64,000 bases of DNA from Edaphobacter acidisoli (GCF_014642855.1 NZ_BMJB01000001.1:1426001-1490000), one strand, 5' to 3'; positions 27,127 through 37,868 are shown, counted from the stretch's first letter. Numbers and translations: made by a program. The notes: generated from the letters alone by a model not told the origin.

Positions 27127-29100
27127 TCAGTGCCCATGCACATCAGCCGAGTCCACCATCCTCGGCTGCACCACAACTCCGTCATACAGAGTCGCACCAA
27201 CCAGATGATCTCCCACTGCGCGCACCAGCTTCAAATTCCAGCCTGTGTTCCAGTACTCGACGCGCATGTCCGGCAGATGAACCGCATACGCAATCGTGTT
27301 CCCGCCATCGGCAGTAATCAGCATCCGCTGCGTGCCCTCGTCAAAGTACAGGCTGTTGACGCCCTTGATCGCGACCGCACTCAGCGTCTGCCAGGTCGCA
27401 CCCTCGTTCTCCGAATAGAACACGCCCTGCAATCCGCCCATCCAGATTCCGCCTGAACCATCCACGGCCAAACCTGAGATCTGCGTCAGCGCAGGAGGAA
27501 GACTGACATGCACCCAATGCTTCCCGTCGTTCACCGACATCATCGCGCTGTTCAGTGTCGCGACCGCAATCATCGATCTCGACGCAGCAACGAAGTTCCA
27601 ATCCTGCCTCGCCAAACCCGCGACGAGTTTCCAGCTCAAACCAGCCGAGTAGCTCGCGAGCAGCCCATCCGAAGTCGCGGCATAGAGAGTGTCGCCCGCT
27701 CGCGCCAGCGAAGATACATTCGCATCGAACGGATCACCCGGAGGATCCACGCGCAGCCGCACATTACGCCGCACCACAGCGCCTCTCCGCATCGCAGTGG
27801 AGAGATCGATCTTGTCCACACGGACCCACACATCGCCCTGAAGTCTGAAGACGCCATGTCGCGTTCCGGCAAGGATAGCGCCGTCCGGAGCCTGCTCGAG
27901 GCTCACAACATCATGTCCATCGAGCCCCGCGCTCTTCTGCGCCCACGTCAGCCCGCCATTCTCGCTCTCGAAGACACCGCCCCACTCCTTATCATTCACC
28001 ACCCCGACATAGATCCGCGCCGGATACTCCTGGTCCGCGACATAAGACACAATCTGCCGCGTCGAAAATCCCGTATTCGATGGAATAAAAGAATACCCGC
28101 CATCGCGGCTGGCCAGCACACCTCCACGATCGGTAGCTAACAGCACGCGGTTCGTGTCATTCGGATCAACGTAAACATCGTTGACAATGATCTCCGGCCC
28201 TGTCGTCCGGAGCCACGTCTTGCCGGAATCCCCACTACGGAAAAGCCCCTCGGTCGTTCCAGCGAAGACAATATTCAGGTTCTTCGGGTCCTGCATCAGC
28301 ACGCGCGTCCTGCGCGCAGTGGAAGGTATCCCTTGAATCTTCTGAAATCGCAAGCCGCCATTCTCGCTCTTATAAATACCCGAGCACGCGCTGGCGTAAA
28401 CCGTCTTGGGTGTCTTTGGATCAACGATGATCGAGAACACATCCGAGTCGTCGATCACGCCTTCCTTGATATTGACCCAGTGCGCTCCTCCATCAGTCGT
28501 CTTCCATGGAAGATGCCATGTTCCGGCATAGATAATCTGAGGGTCGACCGGGTCGATCGCAACCGACTCCACCTCATGAATCTCCCTGCTGCCTGCCGGA
28601 CTGATCAACGTCCAATGCGTTCCGCCATCGGTCGAGCGGTACACTCCCTTGAGAGATCCCGCCACCAGCAGGTTCGGGTCCGACGGCGCCTCTGCAAGCG
28701 AGCGAATCGATTGCCCGCGCATCTCCGGCTCGTCTGTCCAGCTATGTCCGCCATCGTTGCTGACGTAAATTCCGCCATCAACATCGCCCAGCACCCATGC
28801 ACCGACAACGATGTGTCTGGGATTCGCCTTGTCCACCACCATCGAATCCAGCACCAGGTCATGCCGCTTGCCCACCCAGGCCAGCCGCTGCCAGCTTGCT
28901 CCCGCGTCGCGCGACTCGTACATCCATCCTGTTGCGGTTCCCAGATAGATATGCGACGGGTCGTGCGGGTCCGCCGCAAAAGCGCGAGCGTCTCCCCCAT
29001 CCGGCCCAAATGGCAGCCAATTGACCGCCCACAACTGAGGACATGAAAACACAACAACCAAGGCCAGTAATAGAGCGTGAAACTTGTACTTTCGGTTCAA
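27127..29100 (-). CDS. Exported BNR/sortilin-like beta-propeller protein
   Basis: A 657-residue secreted protein made of repeated Asp-box (BNR) blades such as SNDGGHSW, STDGGTHW, TTDGGAHW, SGDSGKTW, SENGGLTW and SENEGATW. These resemble the VPS10/sortilin and xyloglucanase-type propellers common in Acidobacteria. The signal peptide (NRKYKFHALLLALVVVFSCP) is cut near QLWAV. No catalytic residues can be assigned, so it may bind glycans or proteins. The frame opens at a TTG with only weak ribosome-site support; no in-frame ATG lies near. Confidence 0.82.
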   Translation of the reverse strand: MNRKYKFHALLLALVVVFSCPQLWAVNWLPFGPDGGDARAFAADPHDPSHIYLGTATGWMYESRDAGASWQRLAWVGKRHDLVLDSMVVDKANPRHIVVGAWVLGDVDGGIYVSNDGGHSWTDEPEMRGQSIRSLAEAPSDPNLLVAGSLKGVYRSTDGGTHWTLISPAGSREIHEVESVAIDPVDPQIIYAGTWHLPWKTTDGGAHWVNIKEGVIDDSDVFSIIVDPKTPKTVYASACSGIYKSENGGLRFQKIQGIPSTARRTRVLMQDPKNLNIVFAGTTEGLFRSGDSGKTWLRTTGPEIIVNDVYVDPNDTNRVLLATDRGGVLASRDGGYSFIPSNTGFSTRQIVSYVADQEYPARIYVGVVNDKEWGGVFESENGGLTWAQKSAGLDGHDVVSLEQAPDGAILAGTRHGVFRLQGDVWVRVDKIDLSTAMRRGAVVRRNVRLRVDPPGDPFDANVSSLARAGDTLYAATSDGLLASYSAGLSWKLVAGLARQDWNFVAASRSMIAVATLNSAMMSVNDGKHWVHVSLPPALTQISGLAVDGSGGIWMGGLQGVFYSENEGATWQTLSAVAIKGVNSLYFDEGTQRMLITADGGNTIAYAVHLPDMRVEYWNTGWNLKLVRAVGDHLVGATLYDGVVVQPRMVDSADVHGH

Positions 29101-29172
29101 CGTATTGATCCAGTCATTCTGCTACTTAAAGTCTAAAACAATCTGCTTCCGGTTAGACATACGCAACACAAA

Positions 29173-29201
29173 GGCTGACTGGATATGAAATCCAGTCAGC
29201 C
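29173..29201 (-). terminator. Terminator of OmpA-like gene
   Basis: A perfect 11-base stem GGCTGACTGGA / TCCAGTCAGCC with a seven-base loop, 20 bases after the stop of the OmpA-like gene. The T run is weak. Confidence 0.75.
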
Positions 29202-29222
29202 CTGTGGTTACTAGCTACCAGT

Positions 29223-30863
29223 TTAGTTCGCGGCCTTCTTGGCAGCGTGGTGACGCACATGGTGCTTCTCATGCGCCGTCGCGTAAGCTGCCTCGTCCAC
29301 TGCGGTGATGCCCGTGTTGTCGAGCGTCGCACCGGCCGGGATTAGGGTCGTCGAAACGGTCTTGCTGTCATCAGAACCCGTATAGAGCGAGATCCTGCTG
29401 GCATCAATACCCTTGTCCTTGACCAGGTAGTCCTTCGTGTTAATTGCGCGCTCGGTCGCAACCTCGTCGCGGTGCCGTTCCTTGGTCTCAGCATTGCCAA
29501 CCAGGGCGAGCTTCGCGTCCGAAGACTGCTGCATCTTCAGTGCGACATCGTCCAGGCAAGCCTTGCCTTCGTTGTCCACGCGGGTCGGACGGCGCTTGTC
29601 ACGCTCGAAGTTGACCGTGCACAGTGCGCTGGTCTTCGGCGCCGGCGGCGGAGGAGGAGCGTTGACCGCAACCGAGGTCGTCGACGAAGAAGTCTGGCCC
29701 TTGTCGTCCACCACGTTGCAGGTCACCGTAATCGTTCCAGGTGCAGCGCCAGCCGTGTTCAGCGTAGCGGTTGAGGTGTTACCCGAAACCGTACCAGCCG
29801 ACGCGCTGTAGCTGTAGGTCAGCGGACGGTTCTGCGGGCTGGTGCCCGAAGCAGTGATCGTCGAAGTCCCGCCGGGTTCAACCGTGGAGGGGTTCGCCGA
29901 GCAGCTGACCGTGGGCGGCTCGTACTGCTTGATGGTGTACTGCGCCGAGCAGTCTGCCATCTCGCCAGGCTTGTTGCCCTCGGAGATGTGGCCCTTCGCC
30001 GTGTAGGTTCCCGGCTGCGCATTCTTGGTGTCGACGTTGGCTACGTTCGAAGTGCCCGAAATCGTACCACCATCGGTCGACCAGTTATAGGTCGCGTTTT
30101 TCTTCGGGTTCAGGTTCTGAGCCGTACCGGTCACCGTGATCGGGTCGCCCGGATAACCTTCCGCAGGCGAAGCCGAGCAGGCGTACGTCACCGGCGGAGG
30201 AGGAATGATGTGGCCAAAGTGAGCGACGATACCAGTGCTCAGCTCAGCTCCGCTCAGGTTCGCACGACCGCCGATCGGGCCACCAGTCGGAGGCGCCGTG
30301 GCAGGACCGAAGTTCGCATGAATATAGCGATAGTCCGCCTCGAACAGACGATACGAGAAGCGATGATTGAAGAACGGCAGATCGTAATCCATACCGCCGC
30401 CAGCAGTCAGCGCAGGTCCCCACGTCCATGGGTTGTGATAACCACCCGAGTCCGAGTCAGGTCCCGTCAGCTTCGCCGCGCCAACCAGGCCATGCGCGAA
30501 CAATGTGAAGTTGTCCATCGGGGCGCGGAAGATCGGACCAAGCGACATGGTGTACAAGCCGTCGTTGTTGCCATCCGGGTGCGCCGCAAAGATGGCCTCA
30601 CCACCGAAGTACTTGTTAAAGTAGTAGGCCCCGCTTCCAATCGCGCCTTTGTCGATCGAGGAGTAGTTAATTCCCGAGGGCTTGTTCTGCCCATGCGCTC
30701 CGAAGTAGGAATAGCCCAGGAAAACATCCACACGCGATGGATTGATCTCCGAGGGGGCAGCTGCGTTGGGCGCGGTCTGCGCGCCCAGACTCGCAACTCC
30801 AAAGCTGACTGCACATGCAGCCAGTACGAACCGGCCAAGATAATGTTTAGGGCTATGCTCCAT
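29223..30863 (-). CDS. OmpA-like outer membrane protein with Ig/PKD domains
   Basis: A 546-residue envelope protein. A signal peptide (near RFVLAACAVSFGVASLGAQT) is followed by an outer-membrane beta-barrel of about 190 residues (VDVFLGYSYFGAHG...ADYRYIHANFG). Then come two Ig/PKD-like domains, each with one Cys pair (YACSASPAEGYPGDPITVTG and VSCSANPSTVEPGGTSTITA), a Pro-rich linker, and an OmpA-type C-terminal domain with VATERAINTKDYLVKDKGID, which should bind peptidoglycan. GGAGGAAG lies seven bases before the ATG. It probably links the outer membrane to the wall. The end is His/Lys-rich. Confidence 0.85.
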   Translation of the reverse strand: MEHSPKHYLGRFVLAACAVSFGVASLGAQTAPNAAAPSEINPSRVDVFLGYSYFGAHGQNKPSGINYSSIDKGAIGSGAYYFNKYFGGEAIFAAHPDGNNDGLYTMSLGPIFRAPMDNFTLFAHGLVGAAKLTGPDSDSGGYHNPWTWGPALTAGGGMDYDLPFFNHRFSYRLFEADYRYIHANFGPATAPPTGGPIGGRANLSGAELSTGIVAHFGHIIPPPPVTYACSASPAEGYPGDPITVTGTAQNLNPKKNATYNWSTDGGTISGTSNVANVDTKNAQPGTYTAKGHISEGNKPGEMADCSAQYTIKQYEPPTVSCSANPSTVEPGGTSTITASGTSPQNRPLTYSYSASAGTVSGNTSTATLNTAGAAPGTITVTCNVVDDKGQTSSSTTSVAVNAPPPPPAPKTSALCTVNFERDKRRPTRVDNEGKACLDDVALKMQQSSDAKLALVGNAETKERHRDEVATERAINTKDYLVKDKGIDASRISLYTGSDDSKTVSTTLIPAGATLDNTGITAVDEAAYATAHEKHHVRHHAAKKAAN

Positions 30864-31087
30864 TCGACTTCCTCCGCTCCAAATTCTTCATTGTTCACGA
30901 ACCTGACTTCCGAGTTCGTCTGAAATTGTTCGATTCTTTACAGCTTACAGCAGTTGCTAACACAATCGGTAAAAAATACTCTTCGCCGACTATCCTTTTC
31001 AGTACTTTAACAGCCAAGTACGAAAAAACTCCCTTTTACCCGCAATATGGAATCTACCGAGTAACCTAACCCACGGTGCACCCGCAT

Positions 31088-31705
31088 CTAATCCAGATTC
31101 AACGTCTTACGAATCGTTCCCCGCTCCTGCTGAATCTTCTCCTGCAAGAGCGTAATGGCATACAGCAACTGTTCGGGCCGCGGCGGGCAGCCCGGAACGT
31201 AAATATCGACCGGAATCACCTGGTTGACCCCCTGCAACAATGCGTAGTTGTTGAACACTCCACCCGAGGTCGCGCACGCGCCCATCGAGATCACCCACTT
31301 CGGCTCCGGCATCTGCTCATAGAGCCTCCGGATGACCGGCGCCATCTTCTGCGAAACCCGTCCGGCAATAATCATCAGATCGCTCTGTCGTGGAGACGGA
31401 CGAAACACCTCCGCGCCAAACCGCGCGATATCGTAGCGCGAGCCCCCCATCGACATCATCTCGATCGCGCAGCACGCCAGGCCAAAGGTCATCGGCCAGA
31501 CTGAATTCTTCCGCACCCAGTTGATCGCCGCGTCCACCGACGCGAGCAGTATGCCCTCGGTCGGTTCGTCGCCCCAGCTTACCTCCCGCAGTTTGTCCTG
31601 GTTCTTGCCAAAGCTGTCCAGGCTTCCAAAGAGGTAGCGATCATTTTTCTGCGGAACCGCTGTCGGGCGGCCGTTGCTCGAAGTTTCATTTGCAGGAGTG
31701 GTCAT
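31088..31705 (-). CDS. nuoB: NADH-quinone oxidoreductase subunit B
   Basis: Respiratory complex I subunit that holds cluster N2, next to the quinone site. The four ligands are present: Cys78 and Cys79 in [11 protein letters not shown], Cys144 in MGACATSGG and Cys173 in VPGCPPRPE. The 205 residues are near the usual length. Unlike most nuoB genes it has no other nuo gene next to it: glnD lies upstream and the OmpA-like gene downstream. It may be a separate copy or the only one; the window does not show which. Confidence 0.95.
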   Translation of the reverse strand: MTTPANETSSNGRPTAVPQKNDRYLFGSLDSFGKNQDKLREVSWGDEPTEGILLASVDAAINWVRKNSVWPMTFGLACCAIEMMSMGGSRYDIARFGAEVFRPSPRQSDLMIIAGRVSQKMAPVIRRLYEQMPEPKWVISMGACATSGGVFNNYALLQGVNQVIPVDIYVPGCPPRPEQLLYAITLLQEKIQQERGTIRKTLNLD

Positions 31706-31855
31706 ATCTCTAATAATAAAACTCTTGCGCCCGCGCGGTCACGCTGTCGCCACGCTTCGAGCTACCGAAGGAGATTTTTCGGCGTTAATTGTTTGGACGT
31801 CTATCGCATCCGGTCCGGTTGGCCACATGGAACCAGAATGCATATTAACCGCGAG

Positions 31856-34510
31856 CTAACTATTCGCGTTCTCCTCAACGGCCGCAATCAGGTCACGCTT
31901 CAATTCAATCTCTTCATCCGCGTTTAACTTTGCGTTGTTCTTGGTCAGATAGAAGACGTCGATTGCGGTTTCACCTTCTGTGTCCACCAGGGCCACTTCA
32001 ATGTTGCAGCCGTGGCTGGCCAGAGTCAGGCTCAGCACTCGTAGCAACCCAGTGGTGTCCTGAGCGATCACCTCCACCAGCGTGCTGTGCGATGAAGCCT
32101 CGTCATCGAACTCCACACTCGTCTCGACCGCAACCAGAGGTGCTTTCTTCCTCCCGCGCCTGCGTCCGCTCAGCAGTTGTTCCGCCGAGACCTGCCCGGT
32201 CATCACATCATGCACGCTCTTGATGAAGTTCCCATGCTCGGACGCATTCATCTCCAGCGTCCTGAAGCTGTCGGTGAACCGGAAGCTGTCCACCACCATG
32301 CCCTGCCGGTTCGAGAACGCATCCGCGGTCACGATGTTCATTCCCCACGACGCCAGCGCGCCGGCAATATTGACAAACAGCTGCGCACGGTCGCGTGTCA
32401 CCAGCGTCAACTCGCTCACTCCCGGAGCGTACCGAAAATCCAACTGCACCGGATCATCTGCAAGACGCTGCGCCATCTTGAAGTGCGTCCGCACCTGCTC
32501 CGGCGTCCGCGTCAACACGTACCGCTCCGGCAGCCCTTCCAGAAACTCCAGTACCGCGCCCTTTTCTCCAGGCGCAAGCGCAGTCACCCGATGCACGAGT
32601 TCGCTCTCCTCATGCGGCCCTACACGCTCATCGTCCACGCTGCGGTCCAGATAGTTCGCCGTCGCAATATAAAGCTGCCACAGGTTCTCCGCCTTCCACG
32701 GCGTCAGCGCGTCCGGATGCACTGCGTTAATATCCGCATACGTGAACAGCGTCAGCATCTTCAGCGCCTCAGGCGTCTGCACCTTGCCCGCAAAGGCCCG
32801 CACCGTCTCCATGTCAAAGATGTCGCGCCTGAGCGCCGCCGACATCTCCAAGTGTCCCGCGATCAACCCCAACACGAGCCCGCTCTCGTAGGAATCCAGT
32901 TCCAGCCGCGCCAGCACGCTCTCCGTCATCTGCTTGCTCTCAAGCGCATGGTCGCCCGTGTCTCGCCCTTTTCCTGTGTCATGCATCAACGCCGCCAGAT
33001 ACAGCAAGCCGGCATGCGGAAGCTCGCGCAGAATCCCGCCAAATCGCGCCGCCCACTCCGCCATTGGGCCCTTCTGTGGCAACTCCATGCCATGCAGCGT
33101 ATCGATCAGCACAAACGTATGCTCATCGACCGTGTACCGGTGATACGCATCGCGGATCACCAGCGCATCAATCCCATGAAACTCAGGAACCAGCAGCTCC
33201 AGCACTCCCAGTGCGTGCATCGATCGCAACGCGATGCCGGCCAGCGGTCCGGTCAATATCTGTTCCAACTGCCGCCACAGCGCCGGTCCCTCCTCCAGGT
33301 TTGCCGACATCACGGGCAGCGCCTGTAACAGCCGCTCCTCTGCGTCCCGGCCCAGCATGCACCCCGTCTGCGCCATCGTGTTAAACACATCGAGCACCAC
33401 ATCCGGGTCCTCTGCCGGGTCGCGCCCATCTACACGAGCATCGAGCATGACAAGACCTCGCTCCACGCAAAATCCCCGCCCTGCCATCTCCGCTTTGCGC
33501 TCGCGCTTCAAGCTAAGCAACCTTGACGTAGCCCTGCTGGCCGAAGCCTCTTCTATCCTCTGCTTCACTCTGCGCTCTACACTGCGAGCGCAACGGAAAT
33601 AAAACCGCATCCAATACGCCGTGTCGCTCTCCGCGTTCGCTCCTGCGCTATCAGAACGCGGCGTCATCCCGATACCAGCCGCGGCAGCAGCTGCCTGCGC
33701 CTGCCAGTCGAGCGTATTGTCATCACGCTCATGCCGGTAGTGAAGAAAGCAGCGCACGAGCCATAGAAAATCCACGGCCTTGCGAAACTCATCGCCCTCC
33801 GCAGCCGACTCCGCTCCGTTGTCTCCATTCTTCTCCGCCGGCTTTCCTGCATGGCTCAGCGTCTTCATCCACGCGCAGACATGCACATCTCGCAACCCAC
33901 CCAGGCAGTCCTTGATGTTCGGTTCCAGATGAAACAGCGTGCCGCCGTACTTCGCATGACGCACCTCAGTCAGCTCCACCAGCCGCCCGATCATCGCTTT
34001 GTAATCGCGCGCAAGCAGCTTCGGTATGACCTGCCGTTCCAGGCGCATGTACAACGCTGCGTCACCGGTAATCAGCCGGTGATCCAGCAGCGCAATGGCA
34101 AACTCCGCGTTCCCATCGTCAAAGCGCTCGCACTCAGCCAGTCTCCTCGTCGCCGGCGAGACGCGAATCCCCGAGTCCCACATCTCCTGGTTCACTCGCC
34201 GGATCGTGTCCTTTACCTGCTTCTCGTTCACGCGTCCATCGAGCAGAAACAGCAGGTCAACATCCGAGTACGGAAAAAGCTCGCGCCGTCCATAGCCACC
34301 CGTGGCCGCCAGCGTGATCCCCGTCTTCAGACGCTCGTTCTGTTCCGTCTCAAGACGCCACAGCCCGCGCACCAGATCGTCCAGCGCAGAGGCCCGCGCC
34401 ATGATCGTCGCCGCGCCTGTCGCCCCCGCTTCAAACGCGCCGCGAATCTCCAGCATTCTCCGCTGGTATCGTTCGCGCAATACGCTGGCCACCGGTAAGC
34501 TCGTCTGCAT
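31856..34510 (-). CDS. glnD: PII uridylyltransferase/uridylyl-removing enzyme
   Basis: Bifunctional nitrogen sensor that adds or removes UMP on PII. The 884 residues show the nucleotidyltransferase site [19 protein letters not shown] (Asp83, Asp85), the helical GlnD linker domain, the HD phosphohydrolase motif LMHDTGKG with HLEMS, and two C-terminal ACT domains that sense glutamine ([20 protein letters not shown] and [20 protein letters not shown]). A TTG two codons upstream is possible, but AGGTG fits this ATG. It is third in the order amtB, PII gene, glnD, about 60 bases after PII. Confidence 0.97.
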   Translation of the reverse strand: MQTSLPVASVLRERYQRRMLEIRGAFEAGATGAATIMARASALDDLVRGLWRLETEQNERLKTGITLAATGGYGRRELFPYSDVDLLFLLDGRVNEKQVKDTIRRVNQEMWDSGIRVSPATRRLAECERFDDGNAEFAIALLDHRLITGDAALYMRLERQVIPKLLARDYKAMIGRLVELTEVRHAKYGGTLFHLEPNIKDCLGGLRDVHVCAWMKTLSHAGKPAEKNGDNGAESAAEGDEFRKAVDFLWLVRCFLHYRHERDDNTLDWQAQAAAAAAGIGMTPRSDSAGANAESDTAYWMRFYFRCARSVERRVKQRIEEASASRATSRLLSLKRERKAEMAGRGFCVERGLVMLDARVDGRDPAEDPDVVLDVFNTMAQTGCMLGRDAEERLLQALPVMSANLEEGPALWRQLEQILTGPLAGIALRSMHALGVLELLVPEFHGIDALVIRDAYHRYTVDEHTFVLIDTLHGMELPQKGPMAEWAARFGGILRELPHAGLLYLAALMHDTGKGRDTGDHALESKQMTESVLARLELDSYESGLVLGLIAGHLEMSAALRRDIFDMETVRAFAGKVQTPEALKMLTLFTYADINAVHPDALTPWKAENLWQLYIATANYLDRSVDDERVGPHEESELVHRVTALAPGEKGAVLEFLEGLPERYVLTRTPEQVRTHFKMAQRLADDPVQLDFRYAPGVSELTLVTRDRAQLFVNIAGALASWGMNIVTADAFSNRQGMVVDSFRFTDSFRTLEMNASEHGNFIKSVHDVMTGQVSAEQLLSGRRRGRKKAPLVAVETSVEFDDEASSHSTLVEVIAQDTTGLLRVLSLTLASHGCNIEVALVDTEGETAIDVFYLTKNNAKLNADEEIELKRDLIAAVEENANS

Positions 34511-34568
34511 CGCCAATCACCTGAGAAGTTCTTGCTGAAACACCACTGCCCTGGCGCGGCGCCCATCG

Positions 34569-34907
34569 CTACAGCGCGATCTCGCCCCGCTCATCGTTAC
34601 GAATCCGAATTGCCTCGTCGATCTTCGACACAAATATCTTTCCGTCTCCAATCGACCCCGTCCGCGCCGCTCCACTGATCGCCTGAATCGCCTTGTCCAC
34701 CATGTGGTCGGCAACTACCAGCTCGAGCTTCACCTTCGGCAGTAGGTCCACCGAGTACTCCCGTCCCCGGTAGAACTCCGTATGCCCCTTCTGCCGTCCG
34801 TGTCCGCGTGCCTCGGTGATCGTCATCCCCTCAACGCCCGCATCCACCAGCGCGTCTTTCACCGCATCCATCTTCGACGGCTGAATCACCGCTTCAATCT
34901 TCTGCAT
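34569..34907 (-). CDS. glnB: Nitrogen regulatory protein PII
   Basis: A 112-residue trimeric signal protein that reports 2-oxoglutarate and ATP/ADP and controls AmtB and glutamine synthesis. The N-terminus MQKIEAVIQPSKMDAVKDAL is typical. The T-loop carries the uridylylation residue Tyr51 in GREYSVDLLPK. The second signature is GDGKIFVSKIDEAIRIR. It lies 31 bases after amtB, so it is a GlnK by position; sequence alone does not separate GlnB and GlnK. glnD, its modifying enzyme, follows. Confidence 0.96.
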   Translation of the reverse strand: MQKIEAVIQPSKMDAVKDALVDAGVEGMTITEARGHGRQKGHTEFYRGREYSVDLLPKVKLELVVADHMVDKAIQAISGAARTGSIGDGKIFVSKIDEAIRIRNDERGEIAL

Positions 34908-34938
34908 ATCGGATCCTCTTCTTTAGTCTCGCACCACA

Positions 34939-36411
34939 CTAGTGCGCCCAATCGTAGCCCTCTTCACCGTGCTGCGAAAGGTCAAGCCCTTCGTGCTCGG
35001 CCTCTTCGCTCACTCTAAGGCCAATCAGCTTATCCACGATGAACAGAATAATCAGCGTACCCACAATGGAAAGACTCCACGCAATAGCCACGCCGATCAA
35101 CTGATGCACCGGCTGCATCCAGTTGCCTTCAAAGAACCCCGTCGCCTTGCCCGCACCGAAGATCGGATTGATCGCGCTCGAAGCAAAGAAGCCCGTCAGG
35201 ATCGCGCCCAGCGTCCCGCCCGCGCCATGCACGCCGAACGCGTCGAGCGAGTCGTCATAGCCGAACCAGCCCTTCACCTTCGCCACCATGAAGTAACAGA
35301 AGACACCGGCGATCAGCCCAATCCAAAGCGCCGACATCGGCGTCACAAACCCGGCAGCAGGCGTAATCGCCACCAGCCCGGCCACCGCGCCTGAGATCGC
35401 TCCCAGCGCCGAAGGCTTGCCCTGGCGAATCCACTCCGCCGCGCTCCAGCTCACTGCAGCCGCGGCCGCGCCAAAGTGCGTCGCCACAAACGCCGAAGTC
35501 GCCAGCGTTCCAGCCGACAGCGCCGAGCCGGCATTGAACCCGAACCAGCCCACCCACAACATGCATGCGCCGATAAAGCTCAGCACCACCGAGTGCGGCG
35601 GCATTGGTATCTTGGGAAACCCGATCCGCTTGCCCAGATACAGCGCCGTCACCAGCGCCGACACGCCCGACGTCACATGCACCACCGTGCCGCCCGCAAA
35701 ATCGAGGCACGGAATCCGCCCGCCGAGCGCGGCATTGAGCAATCCGCCCTTGCCCCACACCATGTGTGCCATCGGGCTATAGACAAAGATCGCCCACAGC
35801 ACCATAAACACCAGCATCGCCGAAAACTTCATCCGCTCAGCAAACGCGCCCGTAATCAGCGCCGGCGTAATGATGGCAAACATCAACTGATACACCATGA
35901 ACGTCTGCAGAGGAATCGTCGCCGCATACGACGGGTCAGGCGTAAGCCCCACGCCGCGCAGAAAGACATTGTGCAGCCCGCCGATGAACGCATTGCCGGA
36001 GCCGAACGCCAGCGAGTACGTCACCAGCCCCCACAGCACCGTAATCACGGCCATCATGGCGAACGTCTGCATCATCGTCCCCAGAATATTTTTCTTCCTC
36101 ACCAAACCGCCGTAGAACAAGGCCAACCCCGGCCCGCTCATCATCAGCACCAGCGCCGCCGAGACCAGCATCCAGCTGTTGTCTCCCGCCTGCTGTGCCG
36201 CCACAATCGCAGCCTTGTTCGCTGCGTCTTCTTTTTCAAGGGCCGCAATGCGGTCCGCCTGACTCTGTTCGGTAACTGTCGCCTGGCTGCCCGGCGACTG
36301 GGCCATCACGTAAGAACCACCAAAGACTGAAGCGCTCACCACCAGCGCAAACACAAGGCACAGGAAGGCCCTGACCACAGAACGACGCAATCTCATAGAC
36401 ACACTACCCAT
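34939..36411 (-). CDS. amtB: Ammonium transporter
   Basis: Inner-membrane ammonium channel with about 11 core helices. The 490 residues begin with a signal-peptide-like helix (ending VSASVFGGSYVMAQS), then a periplasmic, coiled-coil-like stretch (QADRIAALEKEDAANKAAIV) before the first core helix. Family motifs are FYGGLVRKKN, AFAERMKFSAML, DFAGGTVVHVTSGVSALV and DAFGVHGAGGTLGAILTG, which include the pore histidines. The PII gene and glnD follow in the same operon, as expected for PII gating of the channel. The ATG used has no clear ribosome site; one five codons in is an alternative. Confidence 0.95.
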   Translation of the reverse strand: MGSVSMRLRRSVVRAFLCLVFALVVSASVFGGSYVMAQSPGSQATVTEQSQADRIAALEKEDAANKAAIVAAQQAGDNSWMLVSAALVLMMSGPGLALFYGGLVRKKNILGTMMQTFAMMAVITVLWGLVTYSLAFGSGNAFIGGLHNVFLRGVGLTPDPSYAATIPLQTFMVYQLMFAIITPALITGAFAERMKFSAMLVFMVLWAIFVYSPMAHMVWGKGGLLNAALGGRIPCLDFAGGTVVHVTSGVSALVTALYLGKRIGFPKIPMPPHSVVLSFIGACMLWVGWFGFNAGSALSAGTLATSAFVATHFGAAAAAVSWSAAEWIRQGKPSALGAISGAVAGLVAITPAAGFVTPMSALWIGLIAGVFCYFMVAKVKGWFGYDDSLDAFGVHGAGGTLGAILTGFFASSAINPIFGAGKATGFFEGNWMQPVHQLIGVAIAWSLSIVGTLIILFIVDKLIGLRVSEEAEHEGLDLSQHGEEGYDWAH

Positions 36412-36666
36412 TCCAGGAATTAGGTCAACGTAGACCCCAGACGCAAAGGTTGCCGCCTGTCATGGACGCTCACGCAAATTCAGCCTGCCTCGGCAACCTG
36501 CGCAAACGATAGTCCCGCCGCATCGTGGGAGCGTGACCATCAAAAATGTCCCGATGCCGTTAAATGTACACAACCCACCCCGCAATACAAAGCAGAAATC
36601 GAGTCCCCTATCGAAATCCGCTCATCTGCCAACAAAATTGGGACACCACTCCTTCCTCGCAGTTCC

Positions 36667-36945
36667 CTAACCTCTACCCAACATCTCCCCCACAATCCGC
36701 TCCCACTCCACGCGCAGATCCCCACTCGCCGCCGGCCTTCCCGCCTGCCGATACCAATACGCCGCATCCCCCACGTCACCCTCCTTGCGATGCAGATACG
36801 CATGGACCCACGCCCCATCCGCGCTCTCCACATCCTGCGCCACCTCATGCGCCTTGTCCCAATCGCCGCGCGCGTCCCACCACAGGGCAAGCAAAGGGCC
36901 GCTCAGCGAGCGGCCATCGCCATGTTCAAACTCCTGAATCGTCAT
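36667..36945 (-). CDS. Hypothetical protein coupled to esterase gene
   Basis: A 92-residue cytoplasmic protein, TIQEFEHGDGRSLSGPLLAL...WVHAYLHRKEGDVGDAAYWY. It is Trp-rich and helical, and resembles short TPR/Sel1-like proteins of unknown role that I have seen described as conserved hypotheticals. Its ATG overlaps the TGA of the esterase gene (ATGA), which suggests translational coupling. The gap upstream to amtB (36412-36666) shows nothing clear. Confidence 0.75.
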   Translation of the reverse strand: MTIQEFEHGDGRSLSGPLLALWWDARGDWDKAHEVAQDVESADGAWVHAYLHRKEGDVGDAAYWYRQAGRPAASGDLRVEWERIVGEMLGRG

Positions 36946-37868
36946 TTCGCCACCGGATCAGTCGACGCAGCATACCCACGCTCCCGCATCCACTTAATCA
37001 GCAGATCCGGCCACACACTCAACTGCGGATTCGCTGCCGCCAATCCCGCTCCGTGCGAACCATGTTGAAACAGATGCAGCTCCGCCGGAACTCCTGCCCT
37101 CACCAGCGCCTCATAGAACATCACGCTATTCATCACCGGCACAGTCTTGTCATCGGTCGTCGCAAACAGAAACGTCGGCGGCGTGTCCTTCGTTACCTGC
37201 GTCTCTGCTGAGAGCCAGGCCACCATCACCGGGTCAGGAGTATCGCCCAACAAATATTCCCTCGACCCCACATGAGCATACGGAGCCTCCAGCGTAATCA
37301 CCGGATACGCCAGAATCAGAAAGTCCGGCCTGCTGTCCACGCGGTCCACGGGGTCCGCAGCGTCAGTGTTTCCCGGACCAGACTTCGTTCCCGCAGTCGC
37401 CGTCAGATGCCCACCCGCCGACGAACCCCACATTCCAATGCGGCCGGGATCGACACCATACTCCGCGGCATGTGCCCGCACGTAGCGCATCGCCCGCTGC
37501 GCATCCTCCAACTCCACCGGATAGTGATACACCGGCCCCAGCCGATACTTCAGCACAAACGCCGCCACGCCGTGCTGATTCAGCCACAGCGCATAAGCCT
37601 CGCCCTCTTTCCCCATCGCCAGATGCGCATATCCTCCGCCCGGCGCGACCACCACCCCCGTCTTCGTCGCGTTCTCGCCCTTCGGCAGATAGATTGTCAG
37701 CGAAGGCTTGTCGGCATCGTCATTACCCTTCGCTCCCGGCGCGCCATTCGGCCACAGCAGAACCGTCTTGCCCAGCGTCGTCGACCAGGGCTTCTGCGCC
37801 TGCTGCCCCATCACCAAACCCGAACCCAACACTGCAACCGCCAGCCCGCACAGAAATCTCCTCACCAC
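36942..37868 (-). CDS. Exported alpha/beta-hydrolase, acetylxylan-esterase type
   Basis: A 308-residue secreted esterase. The signal peptide (RRFLCGLAVAVLGSGLVMGQ) is followed by the start LLWPNGAPGAKG typical of this subfamily, the oxyanion motif VVVAPGGGYAHLA, the nucleophile Ser150 in GMWGSSAGGHL, an acid in TTDDKTVPV and the His in HGSHGAG. It probably removes acetyl or other acyl groups from plant polysaccharide, by family. Two tandem GTG codons open the frame; GGAGGA is adjacent to the first, so the second is also likely. It overlaps the next small gene by four bases. Confidence 0.88.
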   Translation of the reverse strand: MVRRFLCGLAVAVLGSGLVMGQQAQKPWSTTLGKTVLLWPNGAPGAKGNDDADKPSLTIYLPKGENATKTGVVVAPGGGYAHLAMGKEGEAYALWLNQHGVAAFVLKYRLGPVYHYPVELEDAQRAMRYVRAHAAEYGVDPGRIGMWGSSAGGHLTATAGTKSGPGNTDAADPVDRVDSRPDFLILAYPVITLEAPYAHVGSREYLLGDTPDPVMVAWLSAETQVTKDTPPTFLFATTDDKTVPVMNSVMFYEALVRAGVPAELHLFQHGSHGAGLAAANPQLSVWPDLLIKWMRERGYAASTDPVAK

